Shown here: piece after piece, positions 25,521 through 33,732 of the stretch
How the letters are laid out: each line of letters starts with the position of its first letter
Position numbering within the stretch: position 1 is the stretch's first letter
From: Bryobacterales bacterium
GTDB taxonomy: Bacteria > Acidobacteriota > Terriglobia > Bryobacterales > Bryobacteraceae
Direction of reading: 5' to 3'
DNA: 48,180 nucleotides
Assembly (NCBI GenBank): GCA_020847315.1
Contig: JADLCF010000166.1
Coordinates: forward strand, 1-48,180
Made by a program: the position numbers and the translations under genes
The notes under the pieces: generated by a model
The model's input: only the letters and a program-made list of their open reading frames with translations
What the model was told of the DNA's origin: nothing
The model's database searches: none

Positions 25521-26843
25521 TCAGCCCAATCGAAGCGGCTCGCGCGTCCGCCATTTCCCGCGTGTGAAATCCGGGAAATCCACGGGCTTTCCACCCGATG
25601 CTACGGAACGCTCACTCAACGGAATGATGACGCTCCAGGCTGCGGCATCGTAAACATCCTGGTCCGGCTCGGCTCCGGCTCGTATCGCTTTCAGATACCG
25701 ATGCCACAGCATGGCAGTAATCAGGTCGCCGCCGTGGCCTCGCCGCTCCGCGCCCAGTTTCGCGCGGTCAATCGACTTATACATCTCGTGCGCGTATTGA
25801 CCGGCATAGTTCGCCAGCGGCTCCCATTCGTGAGGCTTGGGGCTTCGCTCATCGATGTAGACCGATTGCAAGTTCTCCGCGTAATGCCCCTTCGTGCCTT
25901 GCACGCGAAACTCCGCCGTATGCGGATGCGGCGTATTCGTATCGAAATGCAGTGTCACGGTGCGTTCGCGTTTCGTCCGGAGCATGGTGACGTTTACGTC
26001 GCCCTGCCTCATCGCCATCGTGGCGTAGGCATTCTCCCGCCCGTAGTACAGACGTGCGAAATCATTCAGGCATCGCGCCTTGCTGCTCATGGAAACCAGA
26101 TGATCGAACTGGTCGCCCCGGTTGATATCGAGCACCCAGGCGAGAGGACCTATGGCGTGCGTCGGATATAGGTTCCCATTGTGGTCGACTGAGTATTGCA
26201 GCCGCCAAGGCTCCCGTTCGGGGTCGAATTTGACGAGGCGCAGATCGTGGACGTAGCCTCCCGCGCAATGCAGCAGTTCGCCGAAAACTCCAGCTCGCGC
26301 CATGTTCAAGACTTGCAGCAGATCCTCGGAATAGTTCGCCTGTTCGAGCATCATGCAATGCTTGCCGTATTTCTCCGAAGCATCCACCAGCGCCCAGCAT
26401 TCGTCTTCGGTAAGGCCGGCCGGCACCTCCGTGGTGGCGTGTTTGCCCGCGCGCATCGCTTGCTCGCACACCGGCGCATGCCACTTCCAGCCCGTCGCGC
26501 ACACAATCACATCCAGATCGTCGCGCTCCAGCATTCGCATCCAGTCCGTCTCGTGCTTGCCGTAAAGTTGCGGCTCCGGCTTGCCGGATTCCGTCACCCA
26601 GCGTTTTGCCCGGTAAAGATACGCGTCATTGATATCGCAGATCGCCGGTACTTCGACGCTATCCATGCTCAAGAGAACATCGAGATGCGCGGAACCTCGG
26701 TCGCCCGTGCCCACGAACCCGAAGCGCAGGGGGCGCGTCAATCCTTGCGCGGCCATGCCTCGATGCCCAGCCGTCACCGCATCGATTGCGGCCGCGAGCG
26801 CGGCGCTTCGCTGTAGCGCCAAATTGCGTTCCATTGTTGCCAT
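25521..26843 (-). CDS. GH109-like Gfo/Idh/MocA family protein (non-Tat copy)
   Basis: A 440-residue protein closely similar in layout to its upstream neighbour. GH109 enzymes cleave alpha-N-acetylgalactosaminides by an NAD-dependent oxidation-elimination route. Markers are RFGFVGTGDRGSAHL (NAD fold), TTEVPAG, GGYVHDLRLVKFD, HNGNLYPTHAIGPLAWVLDI, NRGDQFDHLVSMSS and VDFPDFTRGKW. The ATG at 26843 has GGAGAG seven bases upstream. Unlike its partner it has no convincing twin-arginine or signal peptide, so it may act in the cytoplasm. GH109 activity itself is inferred from motif resemblance only. Confidence 0.85.
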   Translation of the reverse strand: MATMERNLALQRSAALAAAIDAVTAGHRGMAAQGLTRPLRFGFVGTGDRGSAHLDVLLSMDSVEVPAICDINDAYLYRAKRWVTESGKPEPQLYGKHETDWMRMLERDDLDVIVCATGWKWHAPVCEQAMRAGKHATTEVPAGLTEDECWALVDASEKYGKHCMMLEQANYSEDLLQVLNMARAGVFGELLHCAGGYVHDLRLVKFDPEREPWRLQYSVDHNGNLYPTHAIGPLAWVLDINRGDQFDHLVSMSSKARCLNDFARLYYGRENAYATMAMRQGDVNVTMLRTKRERTVTLHFDTNTPHPHTAEFRVQGTKGHYAENLQSVYIDERSPKPHEWEPLANYAGQYAHEMYKSIDRAKLGAERRGHGGDLITAMLWHRYLKAIRAGAEPDQDVYDAAAWSVIIPLSERSVASGGKPVDFPDFTRGKWRTREPLRLG

Positions 26844-26879
26844 GATGTATCTCTCCGCTACCCCAGGCCTATGCCGCCG

Positions 26880-28223
26880 TTACTCGATCTCGTCCGGGTT
26901 GATGCCGGCCCGCCCTTCCCAGCGCCCCCGCGTAAAATCGGGAAAGTCCACGGGAATGGATCGCCCTGCCACGCTTCGCTCGGAGAGTGGAAAAATCGCG
27001 CTCCACGCTGCGGCATCGTACACGTCCATGTCCGGCGCGAGCCCGGCCTGTAAACGTTTCACCAGGCGATAGATCAGCATGTAGTCGATGCCGCCATGTG
27101 AGCCGGTCGCCGCTTGGCCGCGTTCCCGCCACAGCTTATGTTGGTAGCGGTCTTTGTAGGCAGCCACATCTTCCCACTCATCCCTGGCGCGCCAGTTTTC
27201 TCCTTCCGCGCGGAAACTCATCCCGTCGATGAACATCTTGCCCAGCATGGAAGAATAGACGCCCTTGGCGCATTGCAGCCTGGTAATGTGTTCCTTGACG
27301 CGCGGTGTACTGGTGTCCAGGTAGAGATGCACCAGCCTGCCTCTCGCGGTCTGAAGAATCGATGTGTTCACGTCGCCAAGGCGATAGTCGGCCTTCGCCC
27401 GCCAATCGTCCTTGCCAAACTCCCGCTCGGCATACTCCCGCATCGCGCCGCTGCGCGAACTCATCGAGACCATGGACGTGTAGCGATCTCCCCGGTTGAT
27501 ATCCAGCCACCAGGAAATCGGCCCGATGGGATGCGTGGGATACAGGTTCCCGTTGCGCTTTAGCGTGTGTTCGAGCCGCCAGGGCTCCGCGTTGCTCACA
27601 GGGCCCGCTTTGGTGGCGCCGAACTTCACGCTGCGCAGATCGTGCATGTAACCGCCCTCGGCGAAGAGCGGTTCACCGAGCAACCCCTGCCGGAGCATAT
27701 TCAGCACCATCAGCGTTTCCGGATCGTAGCAATCGTTCTCCATCATCATGCAGTGCTTGCCCGTCTTCTCCGCCGTTTCGACGAGTTCCCAGCACTGTTC
27801 CAGCGTGATGGCCGCCGGCACTTCCGTCGCGGCGTGCTTGCCCGCCTTCATCGCGGCAACTGAAATTGGCGTGTGCCACTGCCACGGCGTCGCGTTGATC
27901 ACCAGGTCCAGATCGTTGCGATCGCAAAGCCGCTCGTAATCCCTCTCTCCCCGCCCATACCCTTCCGGCCGCGGCATCTTCGCATCCGTCACCAGTTTCT
28001 GCGCCCTGGCGATGCGCCGTTCGTCGATGTCGGCCACCGCCGTCACGGCGACGTTGTCCATGCGGAGGATCTGCCCCAGCAGATCCGTGCCCCTGCCGCC
28101 AACCCCAACCATGCCGATCCGCAGCGTCTTCACCTGCGCATTCGTTTGCGCCGCCGAAAGCGCCAGCGCCGCCGCGCTCGATTGCAACACCCGCCGCCGG
28201 GATACATCTCCAACACCAGACAC
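26880..28223 (-). CDS. GH109-like Gfo/Idh/MocA family protein, Tat-exported copy
   Basis: A 447-residue enzyme. I chose the GTG at 28223 because GGGAGG lies five bases before it and it gives a twin-arginine signal (SRRRVLQSSAAALALSAA). The frame extends 24 codons further without support. The NAD fold begins RIGMVGVGGRGTDLL. GH109-type landmarks follow: ATEVPAA, EGGYMHDLRSVKF, RNGNLYPTHPIGPISWWLDI, NRGDRYTSMVSMSS and VDFPDFTRGRW. It lies 36 bases before the second copy; the pair is a tandem duplication with later divergence. Probable role: removal of an N-acetylated or other sugar from a glycoconjugate in the periplasm. Confidence 0.87.
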   Translation of the reverse strand: MSGVGDVSRRRVLQSSAAALALSAAQTNAQVKTLRIGMVGVGGRGTDLLGQILRMDNVAVTAVADIDERRIARAQKLVTDAKMPRPEGYGRGERDYERLCDRNDLDLVINATPWQWHTPISVAAMKAGKHAATEVPAAITLEQCWELVETAEKTGKHCMMMENDCYDPETLMVLNMLRQGLLGEPLFAEGGYMHDLRSVKFGATKAGPVSNAEPWRLEHTLKRNGNLYPTHPIGPISWWLDINRGDRYTSMVSMSSRSGAMREYAEREFGKDDWRAKADYRLGDVNTSILQTARGRLVHLYLDTSTPRVKEHITRLQCAKGVYSSMLGKMFIDGMSFRAEGENWRARDEWEDVAAYKDRYQHKLWRERGQAATGSHGGIDYMLIYRLVKRLQAGLAPDMDVYDAAAWSAIFPLSERSVAGRSIPVDFPDFTRGRWEGRAGINPDEIE

Positions 28224-28300
28224 AAAGACCTCCCGAATCTCTATCGCAAAGGAATTGCCAGTATATGAAGCGAGACCGCCGGGCGCAAGGAGCATCCGTT

Positions 28301-29065
28301 CTATCGCCGGCCGAACAATTGGCGCAAGGAGGCCGTGCTGCTCACGCCCACAAGGATGGCCATGCTGCTTTCCCGCTCACCGTTGCCCCGATGGGTTTTC
28401 TGGGTAAATGCGCCGAATTCGAATGCGAGCGTCCGCGTGGGCCGGAGAGTGAGCCCCGCGTAGATTCGGTTCTTCTCGAAAAACCCCTCTCCTCTCTCGC
28501 GGGAGTGGAAAAAGAGTTCGTCGTAGAGCCCAAGCAGGAGCACCGGGCGGCCGCCATTGCCGCGCCGCAACGGAATATCGCTCCGCACCAAGTACCGCAA
28601 CCGTTGCTGGCGGTTCCAACTCCGCTCGAGCCCATCCTTCGCGCCCGTTCCAATAAAGCGATGGTCCGCGCGAATACGGTGGCGCAGCGGAACTTTCCAT
28701 ACTGGCCGCGTGATCGTGATTTGCTCCTGCATCCGGTGCTCCGGATACGAGGCCGGGCTCCAGCGCAGCCCGCCAGGACGGGTCATGAAATAGGCGTAAG
28801 CTCCCGCAACCTGAATGCTAGGCGAGACCTGGTAATTCACTCCAGAGCTCGTCACCCACTGCATCCAGTTGGCCTCGTTCATTTGCCGCCAGCTTCCATC
28901 GAGGTGCAGACCCCACTTGCCGCTAATCTCGTGGTCCCCACGATAGCTGAACCACTCCGATTGCTGGTGGGCCGGCGTGGGCATCACTTGAGAAACCCCG
29001 CTTCGAGCCGCTACTATGAGCACCGCCAGAACGAACAACGAGAACGCGGTTCGCTTCCATCGCAT
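28301..29065 (-). CDS. DUF2490 family protein, probable outer-membrane beta-barrel
   Basis: About 254 residues with a signal peptide (AFSLFVLAVLIVAARSGVSQ) and alternating hydrophobic/polar strands typical of a small outer-membrane barrel. DUF2490 features are WFSYRGDHEISGKWGLHLDG, RMQEQITITRPVW, HRIRADHRFIG and RNRIYAGLTL-like strand ends (here KNRIYAGLTLRPT). The function is unknown in the family. I chose ATG 29065; the frame is open to 29149. It lies between the SDR gene and the first GH109-like gene on the same strand. Confidence 0.8.
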   Translation of the reverse strand: MRWKRTAFSLFVLAVLIVAARSGVSQVMPTPAHQQSEWFSYRGDHEISGKWGLHLDGSWRQMNEANWMQWVTSSGVNYQVSPSIQVAGAYAYFMTRPGGLRWSPASYPEHRMQEQITITRPVWKVPLRHRIRADHRFIGTGAKDGLERSWNRQQRLRYLVRSDIPLRRGNGGRPVLLLGLYDELFFHSRERGEGFFEKNRIYAGLTLRPTRTLAFEFGAFTQKTHRGNGERESSMAILVGVSSTASLRQLFGRR

Positions 29066-29152
29066 CCAGACTCGAGATCGCGCGATGCGCGCGCATGGAG
29101 CACAGGCCACACTCCCGGTGGATCGGACAAATCGCATTGAGGTGGCCATGGA

Positions 29153-29947
29153 TTAGCGAAGCCGCCAGCGGTCCGTCTCGAATTCAGCGGTCGATTCATC
29201 CCAGGTGCCGAACTTCCCCGCCATCTGGCCGCCATCCACGAGGAGCGTCGCTCCGGTGATAAAAGAGGCTTCGTCCGAGGCCAGAAACGCCACCGCTTTC
29301 GCGACCTCCGCCGCTTCCCCACCCCGGCCTAGCGGTACATGACGAAAGTAAGCCTTCAAGACGTTCGGGCTGTCGAAAGCGGCCTGCGTAAGGCTTGTGC
29401 GGATGAGCCCAGGGTTCACCGCATTCACGCGAATCTGCCATGGCCCCAATTCGTTCGCCACGGTGTGCAGCACGCCCAGCACTCCCGCCTTGCTCGCATT
29501 GTAGGCAGTCAGGTTTGGCTCGCCGTCGTAGGAATTCGTCGAGGCCATCAGTACGATGGAGCCCCGCCGCTGCGGCTTCATCTTCGCCGCCGCCATTTGC
29601 ACCGTCCGGAATAGCCCAGTCAAATTCAGAGAAATCGTGCGTTCCCATATCGATGCCGTGATTTCTTCAAGCGGTGCTTCAATGGCCGTGCCGGCATTGG
29701 CCACGGCAATATCCAGTTCCGGAATAGCATCGAATGCAGCGCGAAGAGAGTCCGGATCCGTTACATCGGCAACTACGCCCTGAGCACCGAAATCAGCCGC
29801 CACGCGTGCAGGTTCCGCCCGCTCGAGGTCGGCTACCCACACCCGCGCCCCGCATGCCGCCAGTTCCCGCGAAACCGCCAGCCCGATCCCGTTTGCCCCA
29901 CCTGTTACCAGCGCGGTCTTTCCATTCAAATTTACCGGCATTTCCAT
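29153..29947 (-). CDS. SDR family NAD(P)-dependent oxidoreductase
   Basis: A 264-residue classical short-chain dehydrogenase. The cofactor motif TGGANGIG is at 15-22, NAG at 84-86, Ser136 in VLMASTNSY, and the catalytic pair is Tyr149/Lys153 in YNASKAG. The acidic Asp40 at the end of beta-2 (WVADLERA) favours NAD over NADP. The end GATLLVDGGQMAG is typical of sugar or ketone reductases of the family. It is probably the first gene of the minus-strand block leading to the GH109-like pair, so a sugar or uronate ketone is a fair guess. No clear Shine-Dalgarno is seen before the ATG at 29947; ATG 29941 is an alternative. Confidence 0.9.
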   Translation of the reverse strand: MEMPVNLNGKTALVTGGANGIGLAVSRELAACGARVWVADLERAEPARVAADFGAQGVVADVTDPDSLRAAFDAIPELDIAVANAGTAIEAPLEEITASIWERTISLNLTGLFRTVQMAAAKMKPQRRGSIVLMASTNSYDGEPNLTAYNASKAGVLGVLHTVANELGPWQIRVNAVNPGLIRTSLTQAAFDSPNVLKAYFRHVPLGRGGEAAEVAKAVAFLASDEASFITGATLLVDGGQMAGKFGTWDESTAEFETDRWRLR

Positions 29948-30070
29948 ACTCTAGCGCCTCCCGGCTGCCGTGGTCATGCGCTGCCGCGATGCGGAGCGCT
30001 CCCGCACGGATGGGCCGCGCTTCGATACACTGGATTTCACGGTACGTCTCCGCCCTCGCCGGGAGCCGGC

Positions 30071-30568
30071 ATGCCGGTGCAAGTAATGGAACTGAAGCTC
30101 ATCACCCTCGATATTCCCGACAGCGCGAATCTGATTCTCGGCCAATCGCATTTCATCAAGACAATCGAAGATGTCTATGAAGCCGTCGTGAACACGAACG
30201 CTTCCATCCGCTTCGGGGTCGCATTCAATGAAGCCTCCGGACCTTGTCTCATCCGGCACGACGGCAACGACGACGCGCTTCGCGAGGCTGCCGTTGCCGC
30301 GGCGCAAGCCATCGGCGCCGGGCACATCTTCGTTCTTTATCTCCGCGACGGCTTCCCCATCAACCTCACCGGCCGCCTTAAGGACGTTCCCGAAGTGGTG
30401 CGGCTTTTCTGCGCCACCGCGAACCCCGTCCAGGTAGTCGTGGCGGAATCGGAGCAGGGCCGCGGCGTCCTGGGTGTCATTGACGGAGCCTCTCCCAAAG
30501 GGATTGAGGACGAGGCGGGCGCGCAAGCCCGCAAAGATTTTCTGCGTAAAATCGGTTACAAGCGCTAG
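30071..30568 (+). CDS. Adenosine-specific kinase family protein (PF04008)
   Basis: A 165-residue protein matching throughout the DUF355/adenosine-specific kinase family, best known from archaea (Pyrobaculum PAE2307 type). Conserved blocks are LILGQSHFIKTIEDVYEA, RFGVAFNEASGPCLIRHDGND, AIGAGHIFVLYLRDGFPIN, VVRLFCATANPVQVVVAE and GRGVLGVIDGASPKGIE. The family forms a trimer and is proposed to bind adenosine, but its cellular role is unsettled. The ATG at 30071 has GGGAG five bases upstream. It stands just before the methionine gene metY, though a structured gap separates them. It is cytoplasmic, without signal. Confidence 0.88.
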   Translation: MPVQVMELKLITLDIPDSANLILGQSHFIKTIEDVYEAVVNTNASIRFGVAFNEASGPCLIRHDGNDDALREAAVAAAQAIGAGHIFVLYLRDGFPINLTGRLKDVPEVVRLFCATANPVQVVVAESEQGRGVLGVIDGASPKGIEDEAGAQARKDFLRKIGYKR

Positions 30569-30720
30569 CCTGTTTTCGCATTAACCGGTAGGGGCAACAG
30601 TAGGGTCAAGGGGAACACCCATGGTGTGGCTCTTGACCGGCTCACGCTCTGTAAGCCGGCCGCCGCGGATTCGCCCGGGGGATTCCCTAGGCGCGGCCCC
30701 GCTTCCATCAATTAGAGGAG
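30569..30720 (+). promoter_or_regulatory. Structured leader upstream of metY, candidate cis-regulatory RNA
   Basis: The 150 bases before metY can fold into successive hairpins. A 7-bp stem pairs 30604-30610 with 30632-30638 and encloses a 5-bp stem (30615-30619 with 30623-30627, loop CAT). A second stem pairs 30637-30642 with 30654-30659. Its first two bases are shared with the first stem, so the two full forms compete. A GC-rich stem (30663-30667 with 30692-30696) follows close to the ribosome binding site. I see no SAM-I, SAM-II, SAM-IV or SAH riboswitch consensus. A methionine-linked gene makes a regulatory leader plausible but not proven. Confidence 0.35.
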
Positions 30721-30724
30721 ACCC

Positions 30725-32020
30725 ATGTTTGATCAACCCGATCGCCAGTTTGGCTTCAATACCCGCAGCCTCCACGAAGGCCATTCCCCTGACCAGGTGA
30801 CTCACTCGCGCGCGGTGCCGATTTACCAGACCACCTCGTTCACCTTCGACGACTCCGCTCACGCCGCTAATCTTTTCGCGCTGAAGCAGTTCGGCAACAT
30901 CTACACGCGCATCATGAACCCCACCACGGACGTGCTCGAGCAGCGCGTGGCCGCGCTCGAGGGCGGCGTGGCGGCCCTCGCCACCGCGTCGGGGCAATCC
31001 GCGCAACTGCTTGCCATCACGAATATCTGCGATTCCGGCGATGAGGTTGTCGCGGCCAGCACCCTCTATGGCGGCACCTTCACGCAATTCGATGTCTCGT
31101 TCCGCAAGCTCGGCATCAATGTGATCTTCGTGGATCCGGACGATCCGGAAAATTTCCGCAAGGCGATCACACCCAAGACCAAGCTCATCTTCGGTGAAAG
31201 CATCTCCAACCCTCGGGGTAGCGTTCTCGATATCGAGGCGGTCGCGCGCATTGCCCATGAGCACAACATTCCATTGCTCGTGGATAACACGTTCGCCAGC
31301 CCCTATCTGTGCAACCCCATCGCGCACGGCGCCGACATCGTGCTGCATTCGCTCACCAAGTTCATCGGCGGTCATGGCAACAGCATCGGCGGCATCATCG
31401 TCGATTCCGGAAAGTTCCCCTGGGCTCAGGGAAATTTCCCCGGCATCAATGAGCCATCAGCTTCCTATCACGGCATGAAGTTCGGCGAGACCTTTGGACC
31501 GATCGCCTACATCATCAAGGCGCGGGTCGAAGGGCTGCGCGATCTCGGCCCCTGCCTCAGCCCCTTCAATGCGTTCCTCTTCCTGCAAGGGATTGAGACG
31601 CTCGGCCCACGCATGGAACGCCACATCGCCAACGCTCTCGCCGTGGCCAAACACCTTCAGGGACACCCTGGCGTCACCTGGGTGAAGTACCCGTCACTCC
31701 CTTCGAGCCCCTACTACACGCTGGCCCAGAAGTATCTTCCCAAGGGCGCGAGTTCCGTGTTCACCTTCGGAATCAAGGGTGGATATGACGCAGGCGTGAA
31801 GTTCATCAACAGCCTGAAGATGTTCTCCCACGTAGCCAACGTCGGCGACACCCGCAGCCTGGTGATCCACCCCTCCTCCACCACACACCAGCAATTGGGC
31901 GCCGCCGAGCAGAAGGCCGCGGGCGTGGAGCCGGACATGGTTCGCCTTTGCATCGGGATCGAAGACCTGGATGATATTCTCTGGGATCTCGATCAAGCCC
32001 TTAGCGCGGTCAACGGCTAG
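30725..32020 (+). CDS. metY: O-acetylhomoserine sulfhydrylase (aminocarboxypropyltransferase)
   Basis: A 431-residue PLP enzyme of the Cys/Met metabolism family that makes homocysteine from O-acetylhomoserine and sulfide. The start follows AGAGGAG closely. Landmarks are GFNTRSLHEGH, the cofactor-phosphate region ASGQSAQ, the stacking tyrosine in STLYGGT, Asp in LLVDNTFASP and the PLP lysine Lys212 in LHSLTKFIGGHG. The long form (about 430 residues) and the loop GNSIGGIIVDSG point to MetY rather than MetB or MetZ. It ends before a strong bidirectional terminator. The gene is the only methionine-biosynthesis gene in the window. Confidence 0.95.
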   Translation: MFDQPDRQFGFNTRSLHEGHSPDQVTHSRAVPIYQTTSFTFDDSAHAANLFALKQFGNIYTRIMNPTTDVLEQRVAALEGGVAALATASGQSAQLLAITNICDSGDEVVAASTLYGGTFTQFDVSFRKLGINVIFVDPDDPENFRKAITPKTKLIFGESISNPRGSVLDIEAVARIAHEHNIPLLVDNTFASPYLCNPIAHGADIVLHSLTKFIGGHGNSIGGIIVDSGKFPWAQGNFPGINEPSASYHGMKFGETFGPIAYIIKARVEGLRDLGPCLSPFNAFLFLQGIETLGPRMERHIANALAVAKHLQGHPGVTWVKYPSLPSSPYYTLAQKYLPKGASSVFTFGIKGGYDAGVKFINSLKMFSHVANVGDTRSLVIHPSSTTHQQLGAAEQKAAGVEPDMVRLCIGIEDLDDILWDLDQALSAVNG

Positions 32021-32057
32021 AGCGACCGTCTCCGCTATCCTTGCGCGAACAGAAAAC

Positions 32058-32107
32058 GGGCGGGCGGTGCAGCCGGATCTTCCTATCTGGCTGCCCTGCC
32101 CGCCTTT
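32058..32107. terminator. Bidirectional terminator hairpin
   Basis: GGCGGGC (32059-32065) pairs with GCCCGCC (32098-32104). Inside, GCAGCC pairs with GGCTGC, with a further GAT/ATC and a short CTTCCT loop. The plus-strand hairpin is followed by TTT, and read on the minus strand it is followed by GTTTTC. It sits between the convergent metY and small membrane-protein genes, serving both. Confidence 0.7.
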
Positions 32108-32117
32108 GCATTGCCTG

Positions 32118-32291
32118 TTAGAGTTTGTGCAGGAAAAACATCAGCCAGCTAAACCCCACCATCGCCAGCACGGGCGTCACAAAACGATGGCCGAAGTAGC
32201 GTAGAAATTCCTCTTTCGATTTCGCCTGCAGCAACGACGCCACCGAAGCGGAGAGCAGCAGAAAAATCAGTACGTAAACGAAGTGGCTCAT
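32118..32291 (-). CDS. Small membrane protein, 57 residues
   Basis: A short gene starting ATG 32291, whose start overlaps the stop of the upstream gene (ATGA), and ending in TAA. The product has a hydrophobic N-terminal helix (FVYVLIFLLLSASVASLL), a basic middle (QAKSKEEFLRYFGHR) and a second hydrophobic helix (TPVLAMVGFSWLMFFL). I do not recognise the family. The coupling to the upstream membrane protein and lepB, and the two clean helices, support a real gene. It may be a small partner of the upstream membrane protein. Confidence 0.75.
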   Translation of the reverse strand: MSHFVYVLIFLLLSASVASLLQAKSKEEFLRYFGHRFVTPVLAMVGFSWLMFFLHKL

Positions 32292-32773
32292 CCCTTCTTC
32301 CCCTTCCCCGCTCTCGCCGCCAGCGCAAGCCGGAAGGCCTTGCCCTCCGCCCGCTTTTCATCGAACAGATAAAACACCGCCAGCAGGTTCAGAATGCCCG
32401 CCAGATTCAGTAGATTCGTCACCATCGAGTTCTCCGACGTGCCGTCGAACGGCGCATCGTAGCCGAAAAACTGCGCCGCCCAAACTGAGACTCCATTCGA
32501 CCGTTGCGCCACCTGCTCCATTGTCCGCATCGCGTTGCCGATGGGGTCCGAAGACGAGAGTCCTGCGATGAACATCGGTTCCGGCGGCACAGGCGGCGCT
32601 ACCGCCGCCCCGCCCAGCAGGGTGCCGATCACGGCCAAGTGGATAATGGCGAAGAGCGCGATCGCTTTGGTTCGCTCTCCGGCCAGCCAGTGCCCCGCCC
32701 CCGGCACAAAGATCCCGGCAAATGCGATCCAAGGGCTACCCGGCTCTTCCAACCGGCTTACAGCGTCACTCAT
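32288..32773 (-). CDS. Predicted membrane protein (DUF6677-like)
   Basis: A 161-residue protein with three or four hydrophobic segments. The N-terminal part (PWIAFAGIFVPGAGHWLAGERTKAI) carries a PGxGH-type motif seen in small TM2-like or DUF6677 membrane proteins. A loop of about 50 residues rich in Pro, Ser and Met follows, then NLLNLAGILNLLAVFYLFDEKR and a basic tail. Its start overlaps the lepB stop and its stop overlaps the small 57-residue gene, so the three are translated together. The role is unknown; membrane or envelope biogenesis is suggested only by lepB. Confidence 0.75.
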   Translation of the reverse strand: MSDAVSRLEEPGSPWIAFAGIFVPGAGHWLAGERTKAIALFAIIHLAVIGTLLGGAAVAPPVPPEPMFIAGLSSSDPIGNAMRTMEQVAQRSNGVSVWAAQFFGYDAPFDGTSENSMVTNLLNLAGILNLLAVFYLFDEKRAEGKAFRLALAARAGKGKKG

Positions 32774-33567
32774 TGTGCCCCTCCTCTCGCAATATCGGCG
32801 CCAGTCGGAAAAGTGCTCACGATGCGCAGCATGCGCCCCCAGCGGATCGTCTTATCGAGAATGCGTTCGTTGAAGCTCTCCGTATATGGATAGCCATAGG
32901 ACCAGTACACGATCAGCGGTTTCCCGATAATGTTGTCGCGCGGCACCAGGCCCCAATAGCGGCTATCGAGCGAGTTGTCGCGATTGTCTCCCATCGCGAA
33001 GTAGTAGCCCTCCGGAACCACCAGTTCCCCGTCATGCACGTACTTCCGGTGCATCTCGAGGGCCCGCAGCGCCAGGGGCGTTGAGCTCATTTCCGCAAAG
33101 CGTGGAAAGTTGTCCCGGTACGGGTCCACTCCTCCCACGCGCTTGGATTTGTAAGGCTCGTCGACCGGTGAACCATTCAGAAACAGTTGCCGTTCCTCCA
33201 GCCGGATATGGTCGCCCGGCACACCCACCACGCGCTTCACGTAAGCCTGGTTAAGATCGAGTGGAAAGCGGAATACGATGATGTCGCCCCGCTTCGGATC
33301 CCGGTACGGCAGCAGCACGCGCGAAATCGGGTCGGATGGCGCGTAAGCCTGCTTGTTCACAAGCAGCCGGTCTCCGATCAGGAGGGTGCCCTCCATGGAT
33401 CCGGTAGGGATCTCGAAGCCCTGCACCAAGGCCGTGGTGAGAAACAGGAATAGCACCGCGGTCCAGGTCCAATCGGAAAAGCCGCCCGGCCACACGGGCA
33501 CGGAGGGATCCTCGGGTTCCGTTTCCGCGGGCTTCTTGCCGCGCAATCGATCAAGCATGGAAGACAT
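32770..33567 (-). CDS. lepB: Signal peptidase I
   Basis: A 265-residue membrane-bound peptidase that removes signal peptides from exported proteins. A single N-terminal transmembrane helix ([17 protein letters not shown]) precedes the catalytic Ser57 in [10 protein letters not shown] and the general-base Lys111 in [11 protein letters not shown]. The later signature [14 protein letters not shown] matches family box E. An insertion between the second and third boxes (about residues 145-180) is somewhat long. Very many exported proteins are encoded around it. It begins a three-gene overlapping unit and is divergent from queC. Confidence 0.95.
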   Translation of the reverse strand: MSSMLDRLRGKKPAETEPEDPSVPVWPGGFSDWTWTAVLFLFLTTALVQGFEIPTGSMEGTLLIGDRLLVNKQAYAPSDPISRVLLPYRDPKRGDIIVFRFPLDLNQAYVKRVVGVPGDHIRLEERQLFLNGSPVDEPYKSKRVGGVDPYRDNFPRFAEMSSTPLALRALEMHRKYVHDGELVVPEGYYFAMGDNRDNSLDSRYWGLVPRDNIIGKPLIVYWSYGYPYTESFNERILDKTIRWGRMLRIVSTFPTGADIARGGAQ

Positions 33568-33644
33568 AACGAATACCGCTATTGTCGCATCCGGGAACTG
33601 CGGGGCGGGGCAGTCTTCCAGGAGAAAACGTTCATCGGCGCGCG

Positions 33645-33692
33645 CCGGCTCGAGATTCGCGGGTATCCGGCTGACGATTTCACCCGAGCCGG
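33645..33692. repeat. 8-bp inverted repeat in the lepB-queC divergent region
   Basis: CCGGCTCG at 33645-33652 and its reverse complement CGAGCCGG at 33685-33692 are 32 bases apart, about 40 bases before the queC start. It could be a leader hairpin or operator. No preQ1 riboswitch consensus is recognisable. Confidence 0.3.
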
Positions 33693-33732
33693 GTTAGCCT
33701 CAGCCACCCGTTCCTGGGACAATAAAAGTTCG

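Noticed and set aside
24249-26171. 640-residue open frame on the plus strand opposite two Gfo/Idh/MocA genes
   Set aside because: It mirrors well-supported genes on the minus strand, spans the boundary between them and shows an Arg/Pro/His-rich composition typical of antisense frames in GC-rich DNA.
30569-30720. SAM-I, SAM-IV or SAH riboswitch before metY
   Set aside because: Searched by eye for the conserved core strings of these classes and found none; kept only as an unassigned structured leader.
30581-31375. 264-residue minus-strand frame opposite metY and its leader
   Set aside because: metY is unambiguous on the plus strand; the antisense frame has no homology I can see.
33568-33732. 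PreQ1 riboswitch before queC
   Set aside because: No CTA-rich preQ1-I loop or A-rich tail, and no preQ1-II pattern; only an 8-bp inverted repeat is present.
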